In this document: positions 1-12,320 of the stretch, piece after piece
Position numbering within the stretch: position 1 is the stretch's first letter
Layout: each line of letters opens with the position of its first letter
Assembly (NCBI RefSeq): GCF_964204865.1
Contig: NC_135261.1
Span: 15,748,001 to 15,812,000 of the forward strand
DNA: 64,000 bases
Reading direction: 5' to 3'
Source: Styela clava
Lineage: Eukaryota > Chordata > Ascidiacea > Stolidobranchia > Styelidae
Position numbers and translations under genes: made by a program
Notes under the pieces: generated by a model
The model's input: the letters and a program-made list of their open reading frames with translations, nothing else
Database searches by the model: none
Told to the model about the DNA's origin: nothing

Positions 1-19
1 GTATAATTATATTTTCCAG

Positions 20-108
20 AATATGCCGTCTGTGAAGAAATTCGTTTGTTATGGTGTAAAGAGGGGTTGATAAAATTTATTCCATTGAATCGAAAAGGAG
101 CATCGTAA
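20..108 (+). CDS. Possible terminal exon of an unidentified gene cut by the window edge
   Basis: A polypyrimidine tract and TTTTCCAG acceptor at 11-19 is followed by an open stretch (entered with two leftover bases) that reads YAVCEEIRLLWCKEG, then LIKFIPLNRKGAS, and stops at TAA 106-108. It looks like a C-terminal exon whose upstream part lies outside the window. I do not recognise the family. Composition (Trp, Cys, Leu spaced as in coding sequence) is the only support beyond the acceptor, so it could be chance. Confidence 0.25.
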
Positions 109-180
109 TCAATCTTGAAAACTTATGTATGAACTTTTAACTTAGTGTCAAAAGTTACGCCACTCCGATACATTATTAGA

Positions 181-262
181 AATAAATTAGAATTATAAAT
201 TAGATATAATTAGATTAGATATAATTAGATTAGATTAGATATAATTAGATAAATTAGAAATA
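181..262. repeat. ATTAGAT-type simple repeat
   Basis: Irregular tandem copies of ATTAGAT / ATAATTAGAT with period 7 to 10. Low-complexity AT-rich sequence. The rest of 109-680 shows no gene that I can support. Confidence 0.7.
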
Positions 263-684
263 AAGAGGTCGGTGCTTTTGCTAAAATATGGCTGTCCATT
301 CGGATGTTGTTGTTGCTTTAGGATAAAATAGTGATATTTAGAGATGGAAGTGTCTTCAGGAATAATAGTACTTCTATATATATACTCTTCTCTAAAATAA
401 CGAGAACCCTCAGGCTTGGTTATTTCGAAAAACTTCGCCTCCACTTTATTCCGTTCACAAGTAGTTTACTGTTAGCGAATTTAATTTTATACATTTTTGC
501 AATAAACTGTGAGTTTTTTGAGTCTAGTTGAGTGCGATTCTGTGTAGCTTTTCATGCAAAAAATGCTCGTTTAAAACAATTTATTGAGCTTTGTCATCTG
601 AAAACCTGTTGCTATATAGAGGAAACTCTTTACAATAATAGCGTGATGGAATAAAAAATTATCAAGGTTATCAATTCATTACTT

Positions 685-900
685 ATCGATCTTGATCGGT
701 AAGTATGTTGATATGTATTTGTCTGTTTGTGTCTTTGTCTGTTAGATACACGCGATATCTCACTAAAGCGAGGATGAATCCGCTCCAAATTTTGCAAATG
801 CATTCATCATATCTTGTATCAGAAGCCTATTGATTTTGGATGAATTATATTGTATAATTAGCGAGTTATTGATTGATTAGTGATGGGACACACTAATGAG
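685..900 (+). repeat. Dispersed repeat, partner of 10283-10442
   Basis: Starts near CGATCTTGATCGGTAAGTA and runs through blocks GTCTGTTAGATACACGCGAT, ATAATTAGCGAGTTATT and TTAGTGATGGGACAC. The same blocks in the same order, with indels, occur reverse-complemented at 10283-10442. The left end is itself a short palindrome (CGATC..GATCG). No coding potential and no class assigned; it behaves like a short non-autonomous mobile element. Confidence 0.6.
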
Positions 901-1176
901 TGAGAGCGAAAGATACACGCCGCGATAAGTCGGCGGTTTCTGATCGCTATCTAGTTTATTTTTCAGATTGTAATTTTGCAATATTCATTTCTTTACATGA
1001 TTTCAATACAATAAGCACAACAATCTCTAATTCAGCGTTTATGCCATTCGAAAAATGTCTGTTCTCATAATCCTGGGCCGCGCCAGATTAAATTGCTCTT
1101 CGAGCATTTGCGGTTTCGGCCAATTCTCGTATATTCCGCTTTAAACATTTGGCACACAATACTTTGTGTTCTATTG

Positions 1177-1265
1177 CAGTGGTTCCCAACCTTTCTCTAC
1201 CCTGGCGGACCGGTGAAATTAAATTAAATGTAACCTACTCGCGGACCGGTAAAAAATTGAAATGA
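1177..1265 (+). mobile_element. hAT-like terminal sequence (CAGTGGTTCCCAACC)
   Basis: The terminus CAGTGGTTCCCAACC followed by GGCGGACCGG resembles hAT termini and the other hAT ends in this window (23060, 24432, 54731). The 8 bases before it (TTCTATTG) do not form a direct repeat with the bases after the nearest opposite-facing end at 5090 (GCATAGAA), so I do not pair these two ends into one element. Sequence from 1266 to 2835 contains a diverged internal duplication (blocks TATATTTGCGTAAT at about 1288 and 1432) and no gene I can support. Confidence 0.5.
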
Positions 1266-2835
1266 CCGGAAGGAAAAGACTAAGATATATTTGCGTAATA
1301 TAATGCAATGTCGGGCACTCAATATGCTTTTAGGAAAAATAGGCGCACTTATAAACATTTCACACGAAGAAAAACTATCAAATAATGTGACGGCCAACAA
1401 TTGAAATGGGTGGAACATAAAATAATACCATATATTTGCGTAATGAAAATCAGTGTTGGGCACCCATTATGCGTGAGAAACTCACGCATAAAACATCTCA
1501 CATAAAAGACATGTACATGCCTATTTATGTACAAACACAATTAACTCTAGTGAGAATTTTGCTGCTGTTTCGTTTCCAATATAGGATTGCAAACGAGGCC
1601 TCCAAGAAGCTCTGCAGCGGCGTGCAGACTATTTCTTTGCTTCGTTTTAATTAAAACTAGTGATGAAAGTGTTTTTTTTCGCATAAAGCATAAGTTACTG
1701 GTTGAAAATACGGACAACAGTTCGATTGCTCGATTACTCAGCGATGGGTATTCGTTATCAAGAGATCCAAAATTGTGACAGTGGTTCGTTTTTTAAAATC
1801 CGGACAGTAGAGTAGAATCACAATTGTAATCAAGCTTTTTCTTTTTCATCGAATTCATCATATGAATCTGTCTGCAGTTGATCGACGCCGCAAACGAAAT
1901 GAATTTACATTACAATGAGAGTGTCGTAGGTAACTTGGCACCAGGCTCAAAATACTACTGTGTCTGCTCAAAATACTGGAAAAGATCTCTACGGCCCATG
2001 CTTTTTTGTGCGTCTCATGACCACCTGCAGTGTCGCAACAAGTTTATATCTTACTGGAATATGCATAACGTTTTACATGGATGGTCATATTAATCAGGAA
2101 AAGCACGCAGAACAGAAAAAGCACGGTGCCGATTTTTAGGTTTCTGAATATTGCGAGATTTGGTGGAGCGCATTCGCGATGAATCGAAGACGAAAAAGCG
2201 AAAAGTGTGATTGCTCGATGCCAAGATGTCGCGAAAGTCGTCGCCAAGATATCGCAAAATGACGACGGAAAGAAATTGTGTAATAAACCAACGTAACCTC
2301 GTCATCGGCAAAGCTGTAGGCAATATTAGTAATTTGGACAACATTTTTTACAGTTCAGTTCGGGAAACTTGAAATTAGCCCAAAACATCTTCCGATTTGA
2401 AAAAGTATTTCGGCATAATATATTAATTACCATGATCGTAACAAGCGCAACAGCGCTAAACAACAACTTGGATTGCCCTTAAGCAATATTAGTTTGAAAT
2501 TCTAGTTTTAAATTGATCCCGGACAACGATTTTAATTATATCATTCGGTCTATGACGTCCATATAAATTACTTAACAAGAATTAATATTGAAAATCTTTT
2601 ATAAACGTATTTTATAAAGTGTATATAAGCCTATGAAGCCTTTGAGACTGATTATTCAATTTGCTGCTTTCTTAGTTTCAATCGGAAATTTCGACTTTGT
2701 TTATCTCCAGTAAAAGTTTGAAATTACAACTCCGAATAGTTAGACATTTCAACTTTGTCTCCGACTTCCGAAAGTTTGAAAATATAATAAAAACGTGCTC
2801 AACTCGGGACTCGATATTCAGCTTACTTTGTTTTG

Positions 2836-2985
2836 TAGGACGCTTGTGGACAACGGATAATTCCCCAGTTGCCACATTTTATATTAGAAGGTTTTCATGT
2901 TTGGTAATACACATTATGATATCCTCATAATTTGGCATTCACATGAGGAGTTTGAAACAATATCCGAGGAGACGTCTATGTATAT
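2836..2985 (+). repeat. Outer left block of the inverted duplication carrying the oxygenase genes
   Basis: Matches the reverse complement of about 16690-16860. Shared blocks include ACAACGGATAATTCCCC, the GAAGGTTTTC.TGTTTG run and GACGTCTATGTATAT. It lies farther out than the gene-proximal block (from about 5105), so the two arms are collinear apart from about 2.1 kb (2986-5104) found only on the left. Confidence 0.7.
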
Positions 2986-4739
2986 ATCGTCACGCTAAAA
3001 ACCGAATTGCGTGAGTCATTTTTAGCAGTCTTGAGAAAAACGTAAAAAACTTTCTAATGATATTGTTATGCCATTGAGAGTCAATAATTTGCCATGGTTC
3101 AATTTTTTGATCGTAGCCGGATTTAAGTTAATTTGTATGACGCAGTTAAGTGACGTCATAATGGCGCACTGTGACTTAGGCAGAAATGTGTCTATGACTT
3201 GGGGACATACGCAATTTTGCAACTTTACTATATGCACCAGTCCTGAAAACTAAACATTCCAAAAACGAATGTAATTTTCAGTATCTACAATGTCCAATTC
3301 CCAAAATAGCTAATCAGTTTCAATTACATTATTTTTTATGTTTAAAAATATATATTTCATCAATATAACACGTTATGCACACCCACCAAAATAAGATTGA
3401 GATTAAACATAAAGAATAAAACAGCAATATAAGAATGAACGTTATATGACATTTGCAAGGGATAAAAAATCGCTCACATTTCAAGCGTGTACTTCGCGCT
3501 GCGATAGAAAAACGACGCACAACAAGAAATAAAATTCAATAAACTTTAGCGTTGCGCACTGAATGTTTTATTATGACTAACAAAAGCTCACAGCACGATA
3601 AAGAACAAATAAACAACAGAACGATCGATCAATCATATCCTGGACTGATCCGATGCGGTGACTTTACCAAGCGAAAATTTTATATTACGCTCGAATGACT
3701 TGCCCTATCAGCGCAGTACTAGTATTTTATAAAAGAGTAAATCAATAAGCAGTCAACTGTATAGTCGCATTTGAGCTTTACAAGATATTCACTCGTTCAA
3801 CAGATGACAGGATGAGAGAGGTGAAAAATTTTTTGGTATTTTTTGACGTTTCGAGAGACGTCATCAACACGGGTTTCAGTTTACGGTCCTCCAGTGATAT
3901 CTATCGTATAATACTCAAAAAGGCCTTTACAGTGATATATAATTATTGTATATTGGGTAAATTTTGCGGGTCGTATGACAAGAATAAAAATGGGTATACG
4001 AAATTGGCTCGATTGCTCATCAAGCAAGGGGTTTTAAAAATCCGACTTTTTTAGTTTATAAATGGCGGTTGCGTCGACTTATGACAAGATGAAAACATAA
4101 CTTCTTTAAAATGCCACGGCAATCTGCGAACATAATAATGTGAGAATATATTGCTCGATTATATTTAGTTTTGATACGTATTTTTCCGATCTTGCGAATT
4201 TGTTATCGCCGTTAGGAAAATCCTAGTATCTGCCATAAATGTCCAGAAAGTACAACTTCATTTAGTACTTATTAAAAATATAATTAAAGTGACTAATATA
4301 ATTATAACCAAAGTAACAAATATAATTAAATTAATTATATTAGTGAATCAAATAAAATATTCATCGCCTTGCTTTAATATTAATTTAATTGTGATCATTT
4401 TAATCTGCGGTTGTGTTGACGAAATAAAGCAATACTGCTCAAAAAATATCATGACAATCCGTGGAGCCAGTAAGGAAAAGAATCCTGAGGGTAAATGCCC
4501 TGATACGTTTACTACGGTGGCATCCGAAATTTTGCGATTTGCAATGTCTGAAAAGCGTTTTTAATCGGTCGCGGACCATCATAAAACAAAACTTATGGTG
4601 TTCTCCGTTTTATTTTTAGTATTTTGTAGTGCTGCTTTTCAAGTTAGAAATTTTAGGTTGCCATCATTAAGTATTAACACCTACCAGAAAAAAGTTATTC
4701 CTCGTTGTTCGGGCTCGCGAGAAACACTATCGACGCGTG

Positions 4740-5090
4740 CGCAGACTCGTGTTTTCGTCGGAAATCCGCAGGTAAGATGTGAAATCAAATCGTTTGATTG
4801 AGCGATGCGCAAGTGACCTGTCGCGTCACCTGTTATCAAATTTTCGAATAGTAAATTGCTATTCTAATAGTTGAATATTCGAATATATGCCCAGCCCTAC
4901 TCAGTATCCAGTAATTATTGACTCGATCAATGTTATGTGAATAAACTCGCTTTTTATGTTTTATGTAAATTCTAACGTAAATCGTAACTTGGCTGATGGT
5001 TAAGTTTCGTAAAAACGTTTGCGGCTCAAAGTGAATTTCTGGCTCGTTGCGGACTCATTTGGGACCGCGGACGCGGGTTGCGAAACACTG
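4740..5090 (+). mobile_element. hAT-like element right end (family shared with 19675-20074)
   Basis: Ends GGGTTGCGAAACACTG at 5090, whose reverse complement is a CAGTGTTTCGCAACCC hAT-like terminus. The preceding 350 bases match 19675-20074 in order, including the blocks CTAACGTAAATCGTAACTTG and GCGGACTCATTTG. It lies in the 2.1 kb that interrupts the left arm of the oxygenase duplication, so it probably came with, or caused, that insertion. The left terminus and any transposase are not identified; 2986-4739 holds no gene I recognise. Confidence 0.55.
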
Positions 5091-5380
5091 GCATAGAACA
5101 ATAAGTATTCATATTACCGCTAGCACTATCTTCAAACTAATGAAACAAATTATAATTTAACAAATTTATTTACCTTTAGGCTTGTGAGGTTGTGCTGAAA
5201 ACAACATACATTACTCGTGTGATTGAGGTAGTCTGGTTCTGTACTATTGTATACACATACTATACGAGTACAGTATGAATAATAGGACCATGTGTGATGT
5301 TGCTCACTCCATACCAGTGCAGACATGACAAAATACGACATTTCTTTTTTAAATTTCTCGTTATGATTAACTATTAGTCA

Positions 5381-5605
5381 CATGTTACCTGGAATTGTTC
5401 GTGTAATGTTTAATCAATTCATTGAAACCTTACTACTGTAAAGGTCGCTAAAAAATTTGAATTCTTCAGTTTTTCATTTTTTTTTTAATTTCACGTAATT
5501 ATTAAACATGTCACATGTTACCTACAATTGTCCGTGTAACGTTTAATCAATTCATTAAACATTACTACAGTGAAAGTCGCTTAAGGAATTCAAATTCTTC
5601 TATTG
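5381..5605 (+). repeat. Tandem duplication just upstream of the + strand oxygenase
   Basis: Two diverged copies about 132 bases apart (5381-5478 and 5513-5605) share CACATGTTACCT, GTGTAA.GTTTAATCAATTCATT and the AATTCTTC end. The second copy ends about 38 bases before the ATG at 5643. The - strand paralogue has the block once (about 16263-16325), so the duplication probably arose in this copy. It occupies the likely promoter. Confidence 0.7.
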
Positions 5606-5642
5606 GATTCACTGTTGCAATAGTTAATCTCCTAATACCGAT

Positions 5643-7716
5643 ATGACTGAAGACGCGCTCACAATTGTTGATTTCCTAAACTGCGGCCCAGAGAAATATG
5701 AAAAATCAAAACAAAGTACGAAAGCTGCTAGTAGAAAAATATACGAAGCATTATCTACAAAAGGTTATGTTTGCATTCAAAACTGCGGAATTGAAAGGTA
5801 ATATGTTTTTATTCCTGACAATTTACTAAACTATAAAGTCGTTAGAATATGTTGCTGCTGACAAGTAAAAAGTATCTATGTGACATGGTATGGACATATT
5901 TTATGTCAGATACTGATACTTGATACTGATACTAACCAAATCTAATCTTTCATCGTTCTTTTTTTTTTCAAATTTCAGTTCAGAAATAATGAATATTTTT
6001 GAAAATGCAAGCACATTTTTCCGCCTGGATACCGATATAAAATTGAAGTATCGAGTAGATCAAGACATCATTGGTTATTTACCATTCGACGGCGACATGT
6101 AAGTTAGTGCTAAAACATTCTCGTGTATTTAAAATTTCACTACAACGTACTACACTACCACCACCGTGGCATAATTTAGCAACTATATAGAATAGAAATG
6201 ATGTTTGAATTATGTGCATCTATGTCTCTATGACAACAACATGTTTATCTTTAATTATGATACTTCCGGAAAAATGTCATCCGTTGAATTCCCAGAAACT
6301 AACCCAAATTTCACACAAAATGATTTGCGATACTAATTTACAACAAAGTGCTTCAACATTTTTTTTTTCATAATTTTTAAAAAAAATGATTAGTTTGGAT
6401 ATATTTAATCTGACAAGTCACATAAAAGAGGATGATAGTTGAATTGTTCTTCTATTGAAATTGTATTTTCTTTTTTTCACACATTAGGAAGTTTTCACAC
6501 GTCCTTCCTAGCGGGAGAGAAGCGCTATACGTTACGGGGGCAGGATTCGTTCTACCTAATATAAATTGGCCGTCCGACCAATACGTGCCAGAGTTTACCA
6601 AAAATATCAAAGAACTTGGCGAAAAACTGCGTAAACTGGCAAACTTGATGATGGATATTATTGCGGAAGAAATGCAATTGCAGGTGACTTTAGAAGGACA
6701 AAATATCAAATTTGAAAATTTATATCAATAATGGAAATAAAAAAATATTTGGAATACACTTTGTTACAAAAAATTATCTTATCAGGATCGGCAATATTTT
6801 AGAAAGCTGACTAGTCGAATGAATCAATCAGGAAACTACACAATGATTCGGATAAATCACTATCCGCCAGTTGATGATAATCAAAAACTACCACAGGGTA
6901 CTTGTAGACTTGTTGAACACACCGATCTAACTTATATTTCTTTTATATTTCGGAATACTCAAGGTGGCTTACAGGTATTTGAGAAGTATTAAATGTTTTT
7001 TTTGAATTTAGTTATTGACTGATACCAATTTAATAAACTAGTCAAAATGTAGATAGATACTCAATAATATGATTCTTGCAATTTTCGTAGTTTGGTAGCG
7101 TTTTGGTAAATTTTGAATGTAATTTTAGATGCTTGACAAAAATGAAGAATATATTGACATCCCTTTTGTTCCGAATAGTATGCTTATGATTACTGGTGAT
7201 TTAATGCAAAAATGTACAAGAGGAAAGATACCTGCAATTGTAAGTAGTGTCTTAGACGTATGAATGAATATCCTATAGTAACTGGAAGTGTAAAAGAGTT
7301 CAGTCACTTGTTTTTTTTTCAGTATTCCATGATTTATGTTTTATGTAAACGTCATGCAATACATCGCACATTGCGACATTCCGACACATGTTTATTAAAC
7401 TTTAACATATGCACTGAACGATTTTTTTTATCTTTTCAACTACGTAACCTTCAACTATATATAACCAAAAACTACAAGATCGTGGTGTAAGAATTGACAA
7501 AATTAAAATTTCTAGAAACATCGAGTTGTCGTGTCAGACAACCCTGATATGAGAAGAGACAGAATTTCGATGAATTACTTCGTACGTGCAGACAACGAGG
7601 TTCCCGTTAAGGATATTGAAATCGGGTCAACCGATTTGGGATCCAGCAATTATCGTTGGACATCCGGCGCAAAAACGATGGGAGAAATCATTGAGAACGA
7701 GTGTAGGGAATATTAG
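5643..7716 (+). CDS. 2-oxoglutarate/Fe(II)-dependent oxygenase, isopenicillin-N-synthase-like (copy A)
   Basis: Six exons with GT-AG borders and consistent phase: 5643-5797, 5979-6098, 6488-6683, 6786-6974, 7129-7239, 7516-7716, giving 323 residues. Residues 1-100 form a DIOX_N-like region (IVDFLNCG near the start, GYVCIQNCGI at about 43-52). The catalytic double-stranded beta-helix is complete: YPP at 183-185, iron ligands H202 and D204 (HTD), GDLMQKCTRGK at 243-253, third ligand H259 in HRVVVSD, and R273-x-S275 for 2-oxoglutarate. Length and motif order match the IPNS/ACC-oxidase-like superfamily. The substrate cannot be told from sequence; animal members are mostly uncharacterised. Probably cytosolic, as no signal peptide is seen. 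The first ATG is used; the paralogue starts at the same place. A tandem duplication sits directly upstream. Confidence 0.9.
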
Positions 7717-9112
7717 TTAATCAGATCATAATTTTACCAGTGTAGAAAAAAGGTAATATCGATTAGCTCAAGATTAACAATGGCGGTGTTTGATTTTTGT
7801 TTATTTTAACACACAAATAATAAGAGAAACATATATATACCAATGTGAGCTATTTCATGAGGATTGGTTTTGTATGTCTGACGAATTTGCAGTCATAAAT
7901 CTAACATCTGAAAATTGAATCTCCAGGTAATTCTACAGAACTGGAGTTTTTCTTGTCTAGAATAGCATATCTAACCTCATAGTAGGAAACTATGCATATT
8001 TGAGTCGTGTTTCTTTTCTTGTTGTTAAGCCAAAATTACCCAATCATCGCTACCATTTTGAATCATGTCTTATTGGGGATTTAATTAAATAAATAGTGCA
8101 TAAACAATTTTGACCTAGTCGATAGCAAGAAATCGTTCCTACTCAGTTTTTAGGTGTTTATCAATTGATGTTTAGCAGTTATTTTAACTAAAAACATGTT
8201 ATTTATAAGTAAATGGAAATAGGTTTACATATTCTGATTCTGTATATATATTTCAAAATCTTCTAGTTCTCTACTTTGTAATTTTGTTTTTGAAAATAAA
8301 GACATCCCCCCAAAATAAGCTGTATTGTTATTTTTTGAAAGAAAATTGAAGACAATGTTCTATTTTCGGGGAAACACAGTATGGTGATGTATTCACTCGG
8401 AATCGTGAGATTTTTGTTTTACGCCAGTTTTAATAATTGTGTGTCGAATCAAGCGCCTAAAAAAGTACATTAGATATATAGTATTTTGTGTAAAATTGGT
8501 ATTCTCTTTGCGGCCCCTAGTTTGGGAAGTCTTGTCCTAGACAAGTCTTTCGTTATGTCTATTTTCAGTAGTCGTGCCAGTCTTCCGATAATCATTTAAG
8601 TTTATAGGCGCAGTAGATTCATATTCGGCTACATAATTGATTTATTATCCAAAATTTGATTCTAATAACTAATTGCATGTATTATTCCCGTGCTTTATAA
8701 CACACGAGTCCCAAATATATTTAATTGAGGCCACTTGGCTGTCTATTCCGATCAACAATCTGGCATCAGTGAGTTCATCCACAGGTTGCTCTCTCTTTTG
8801 TGTTTTTAGTGAGCGCAGCACCTCTGTCAATCACCTCTGGAATTTTGTTATTTGTAAGTTCTATTTTTTGTGTTTGTTTTTATTGATTTAGTTACTATTT
8901 GGAGTGACGGCCATTTAAATACATTAAATAGTGGTTACTGCTGGAATAGACTGACCCACTGATGCCCATCACTGCAATAAAGTCAAAGCAACAAAGGTTG
9001 GGTGGTCCAATTAAGATCGGGCCTTTTGAGTATTTCTGAAGTTACCGCATATTGAATCACACAATTTCACTTCATATCATAGTTAAGTGATAGCATCAGT
9101 TATTACCTACAA
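7717..9112. other. Intergenic DNA downstream of oxygenase copy A
   Basis: AT-rich sequence without recognisable exons. Candidate polyadenylation hexamers occur (for example AATAAA near 8297), but I cannot tell which one serves the upstream gene. Confidence 0.5.
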
Positions 9113-9352
9113 TCTTGTTGGACACGTTTAGTGGACATAACGATCGTTTCAAAATTTTGTTGTTATTGTTATTTGTCTCCATCATTTTTCAAAAATCGCT
9201 TTTCTTTTCGAATACTGGACCAATTGCTTTGAAATTTTCAGTGGTTGAAGATAAAATTTTTCTCCAGAAGGCTATCATTTTTTTTGCTATGACGTCATCA
9301 AAATTATTGCCATTGGGTGGCGCTACGTGTCCATATATTTGAGCATAGCTCT
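9113..9352 (+). mobile_element. Short repeat family member (TTGGACACG...CTCTCTTG)
   Basis: A unit of about 240 bases beginning TTGGACACGTTTAGTGGACA and ending GAGCATAGCTCTCTTG. Near-identical or diverged members lie at 13192-13438 (reverse), 48626-48815, 49235-49425, 50411-50634 and 50868-51095. GGACACGT at the start and ACGTGTCC about 30 bases before the end form short inverted repeats. It contains the palindrome TGACGTCA (9290-9297). There is no convincing ORF; it looks like a non-autonomous element of unassigned class. Confidence 0.75.
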
Positions 9353-10282
9353 CTTGATTTATTTATGCTGCTTTAAGGTATCTTACAGTATGAGCTAGTA
9401 AAATAAATATATATTGTATTTTTTTATGGAATTCTGTCCTCCACGCCTGGCTTGCGTTACCAGAAGCCTTTGTGTCATTTGAACTTGCTTGAGGTTGTGA
9501 AACTGCGCTGAATAAATGTATAAAACATAGCGTAGTATCGTTTGCAATAAATACCTCAATATTTTTTTAAATAACTAATACTAATATACAAGTTGCCTAA
9601 CTCCTAGGAGATGTAAAGCGCAAACATACGCTAAATACACTGGTATTATATACAATTCACAGCGATATGGAACAATATTTGGAAGTGATCTTCATATATA
9701 AGGGAATTGTAAAGTTGCAATGGACGTCAAAGAAAATCGCGGTCGTAATTAGTGAAAACCAAAATCTCCAACGATCCTTTTATTGCAATTCTTGCATGCC
9801 GGCTATAACAAGCCAGGTCAACAAGGTTTAAATTGGATTCTATACGGAGTAAATTAAATCTGTTCATCAAGAAGAAAAGCATGTAATGAATGATCATTCG
9901 TACTAATCCTACTACATTATCTTTCTTAAAATTACGAGCAATTGGACAAGGGGAATTCAAATATGGTTAGCAGGTTGGGATAGGCATGGCGGGAAAGGTG
10001 ATGTATGAAGAGTGAGAAGGGTACCTGAAGCTGAGCTGATGAGCAATTTGTTGATGGTGTTAGCTATATGGCGGCATTGTAAGTAGGTGTAAAAGATTGA
10101 TATGACGTATTTTAGAATACGCAATGTGGCACCTTGGAACAGAAAAAAATACCGGAACGGAAAACCGAGGAAAAGAACTGGCCAAATACGAAATAAAAGT
10201 TGTTCGGGGATATATCAAACGAGAATATCGGTCGGAGACCGAAGACCCATCGATCGAAACTGCGGTTTCGATTCATGACTCT

Positions 10283-10442
10283 ATAGTGACACCGCGTGTC
10301 CCATCACTAATTAAAAAATAACTCGCTAATTATACGACATAGCAAATGCACATGCGATATTTGGAGCAACCACGCCTTCGTGAGATATCGCGTGCATCTA
10401 ACAGACAGATACCCATCAACATACTTACCGATCTAAAGATCG
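10283..10442 (-). repeat. Dispersed repeat, reverse copy of 685-900
   Basis: The reverse complement carries, in order, ATCGGTAAGTATGTTGAT, TCTGTCTGTTAGAT, GCGATATCTCAC, ATAATTAGCGAGTTATT and TTAGTGATGGGACAC, as in 685-900. The left copy has about 55 extra bases. Open frames crossing it look incidental. Confidence 0.6.
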
Positions 10443-10478
10443 ATATCTTCCAGAGATGGTATCCGAAACGATGTAGAG

Positions 10479-10512
10479 CAGGGGTGGAAAAAGTACGGCC
10501 CGCGGGCCGAGA
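10479..10512 (+). mobile_element. Isolated hAT-like terminus
   Basis: CAGGGGTGGAAAAAGTACGG followed by a CCCGCGGGCCG palindrome resembles a hAT end. No matching opposite terminus was found nearby, so it may be a solo end or the edge of a decayed element. 10513-11360 shows nothing else I can name. Confidence 0.35.
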
Positions 10513-11360
10513 AACATTGCTCAAATATATGAAAACGAATTTGTTTTACCAACAATTCCCCGAAAGTCATATATATCCTGAACGAAACTGGAACTACGGA
10601 GCAGCCACGGTAGGTAACTTACGGATACTTGTATCAGGGTACCGGTATAGCAACTAACCCCCAAATGTACCCCATTTCATGTTGAAATCATCAAAACAAA
10701 GTTAATTTTTCCCAAAATTCGAACAAAGATTTTCGTAGGAATCAAATTACACCAGTTTTAAGAACATAACATGTTCCACCCAGTCATTATCAAATTGAAA
10801 TTTATATTCTCAAGACCTTTGGCACTGATTGAAATAATTATATCTAAGTTCCCATCCGTACGATGTACATAATTACCCTTATTGAGATAATAGGAGTTTC
10901 TGTTTATAACGTGAATCACGAGCTCACGTTAAGATTTATGATGGACGTATAAATAGGACTCGTTATCTTTCAAGGGGAAGACGATGAATACCATTCAAAG
11001 CTAGTAGGGATAAATGTTATAAGATTTATATTCTGTGTATCGTGGAAATCTGAGAATAAAATCAAACAGAGTTTTCTAAAGTTTCCTTCATTCACGTGGG
11101 CGTTGAAGCTGAAGGGTAAACGGGTAACTTGCAAGTCAGAGACAATCTACAAATTAGCAATATACGGTAACATCCCATTCATTTACAAATAATATATGCC
11201 ATAAATGGTGAACCCGACGTGATCGTACCCGGACTGTCCTAGCTTTTCCATGTCTTGTGTCGATGAAGATTCATGCTTCCAGATTCAACATGAATTGAAA
11301 TACAAAATAATATATAAATTTAGGTTAATTAGCGCCTTTTTAAATTTCAATAAATGACAG

Positions 11361-11549
11361 AAGGTGCAAATTAAAGGACTATCCTTCGAAACAAGCGAAG
11401 CAGTAGTCTACCTGACCAGTGCTGTCGAAAAACTTTCGCGTAGCACGAGTGAGGTCGAAGAACCGCTACAAATATTTAATTTCCATGAAGTCATTACACA
11501 AAATTTCGAGGGAAAAACAAATCACATAGGACCCACAGAAATTTTTTAA
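11361..11549 (+). CDS. Possible exon of an unidentified gene
   Basis: A TGACAG acceptor at 11355-11360 is followed by 62 open codons starting KVQIKGLSFETSEAVVYL and ending at TAA 11547-11549. The reading shows alternating hydrophobic and charged residues (SAVEKLSRSTSEVEEPL), as in real protein. I do not recognise the family and see no matching upstream exon, so it may be a gene relic or chance. Confidence 0.22.
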   Translation, partial: KVQIKGLSFETSEAVVYLTSAVEKLSRSTSEVEEPLQIFNFHEVITQNFEGKTNHIGPTEIF

Positions 11550-12145
11550 AAAGGTTAAACGTTTAGCCTTATAGCGAAAAATACTTAAATAACATTTAAC
11601 CACTGAAAATAAAATAGGTTATATCGTTTCAAGTGCATTATTAACGTTGAGTAAAATTTTAACATTAAAAAAAAATACTTATTCTAAAGTTAATTAAACA
11701 ATCTAATTTATTTAGTATGATTGTCAATAATTCTTCGTGATAGTCGGAGGTCATAATTGGTAGCATTGGTGTGTTAATTTTTCTCTCTTAAACAGACAGC
11801 GTTGCGACAGATGTCGCAGACAATCACTTTACTATGGGATACAATTCATGTTTGAAGTGGGTCAGTTACAGATAACAGACTTGGTTACTTGGCCGGAGGT
11901 TCAAAACTTAATACAAAAATGTTTATTTCAAAAATTTCTGTGGGCTTCATGAGATTTGTTTTTCACTTCGACGTTTTGTGTGGCGACGTCAACAAAATTG
12001 AAAATTAGTTATATCATCTACGCGACGGCATACCAGCGAATCTCGTGATTAGCGAAAGTTGGAAGCTTTCTCAAGAAGTATAAGATCATTTCGACTCCAT
12101 GCTCAGCATATTAGACAATGGAATAATTGATAAAAAAAAAAACAG

Positions 12146-12320
12146 AATATATATATATATAACTGATTATAAGCAGGAAAGCAAACAAAACCTTAAGTAA
12201 AGTTTATAACGTACAGATTTCAGATTGAAAGGCGTTGTCAAAAGAAGTGGTACGTGTTCGCTCACCCAAAAGTATTAAATTAATTAAACACACGCACACA
12301 CACACATACATACAATCACG
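12146..12320. repeat. AT and CA microsatellites
   Basis: A short (AT)n run at about 12149-12163 and an interrupted (CA)n run at about 12289-12311. The surrounding 11550-13110 is AT-rich with no supported gene. Confidence 0.75.

Larger units (their letters stand above)
5105..7716 (+). repeat. Left arm of inverted duplication (pairs with 14054-16600)
   Basis: All six oxygenase exons, their introns and about 0.5 kb of upstream DNA correspond in reverse order to 14054-16600. Upstream anchor blocks include GATAGTGCTA (reverse complement TAGCACTATC near 5123) and the CATGACA/GTCTGTACTGG region. No clear similarity continues downstream of the two stop codons. Confidence 0.85.

Noticed and set aside
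1177-5090. A single 3.9-kb hAT element between opposite hAT-like ends
   Set aside because: Flanking octamers are not direct repeats, and part of the interior (2836-2985) belongs to the older inverted duplication, so the ends belong to different elements.
10124-10657. Two long-looking frames rich in Arg and Glu
   Set aside because: They cross a dispersed non-coding repeat and a hAT-like end, with no splice context.
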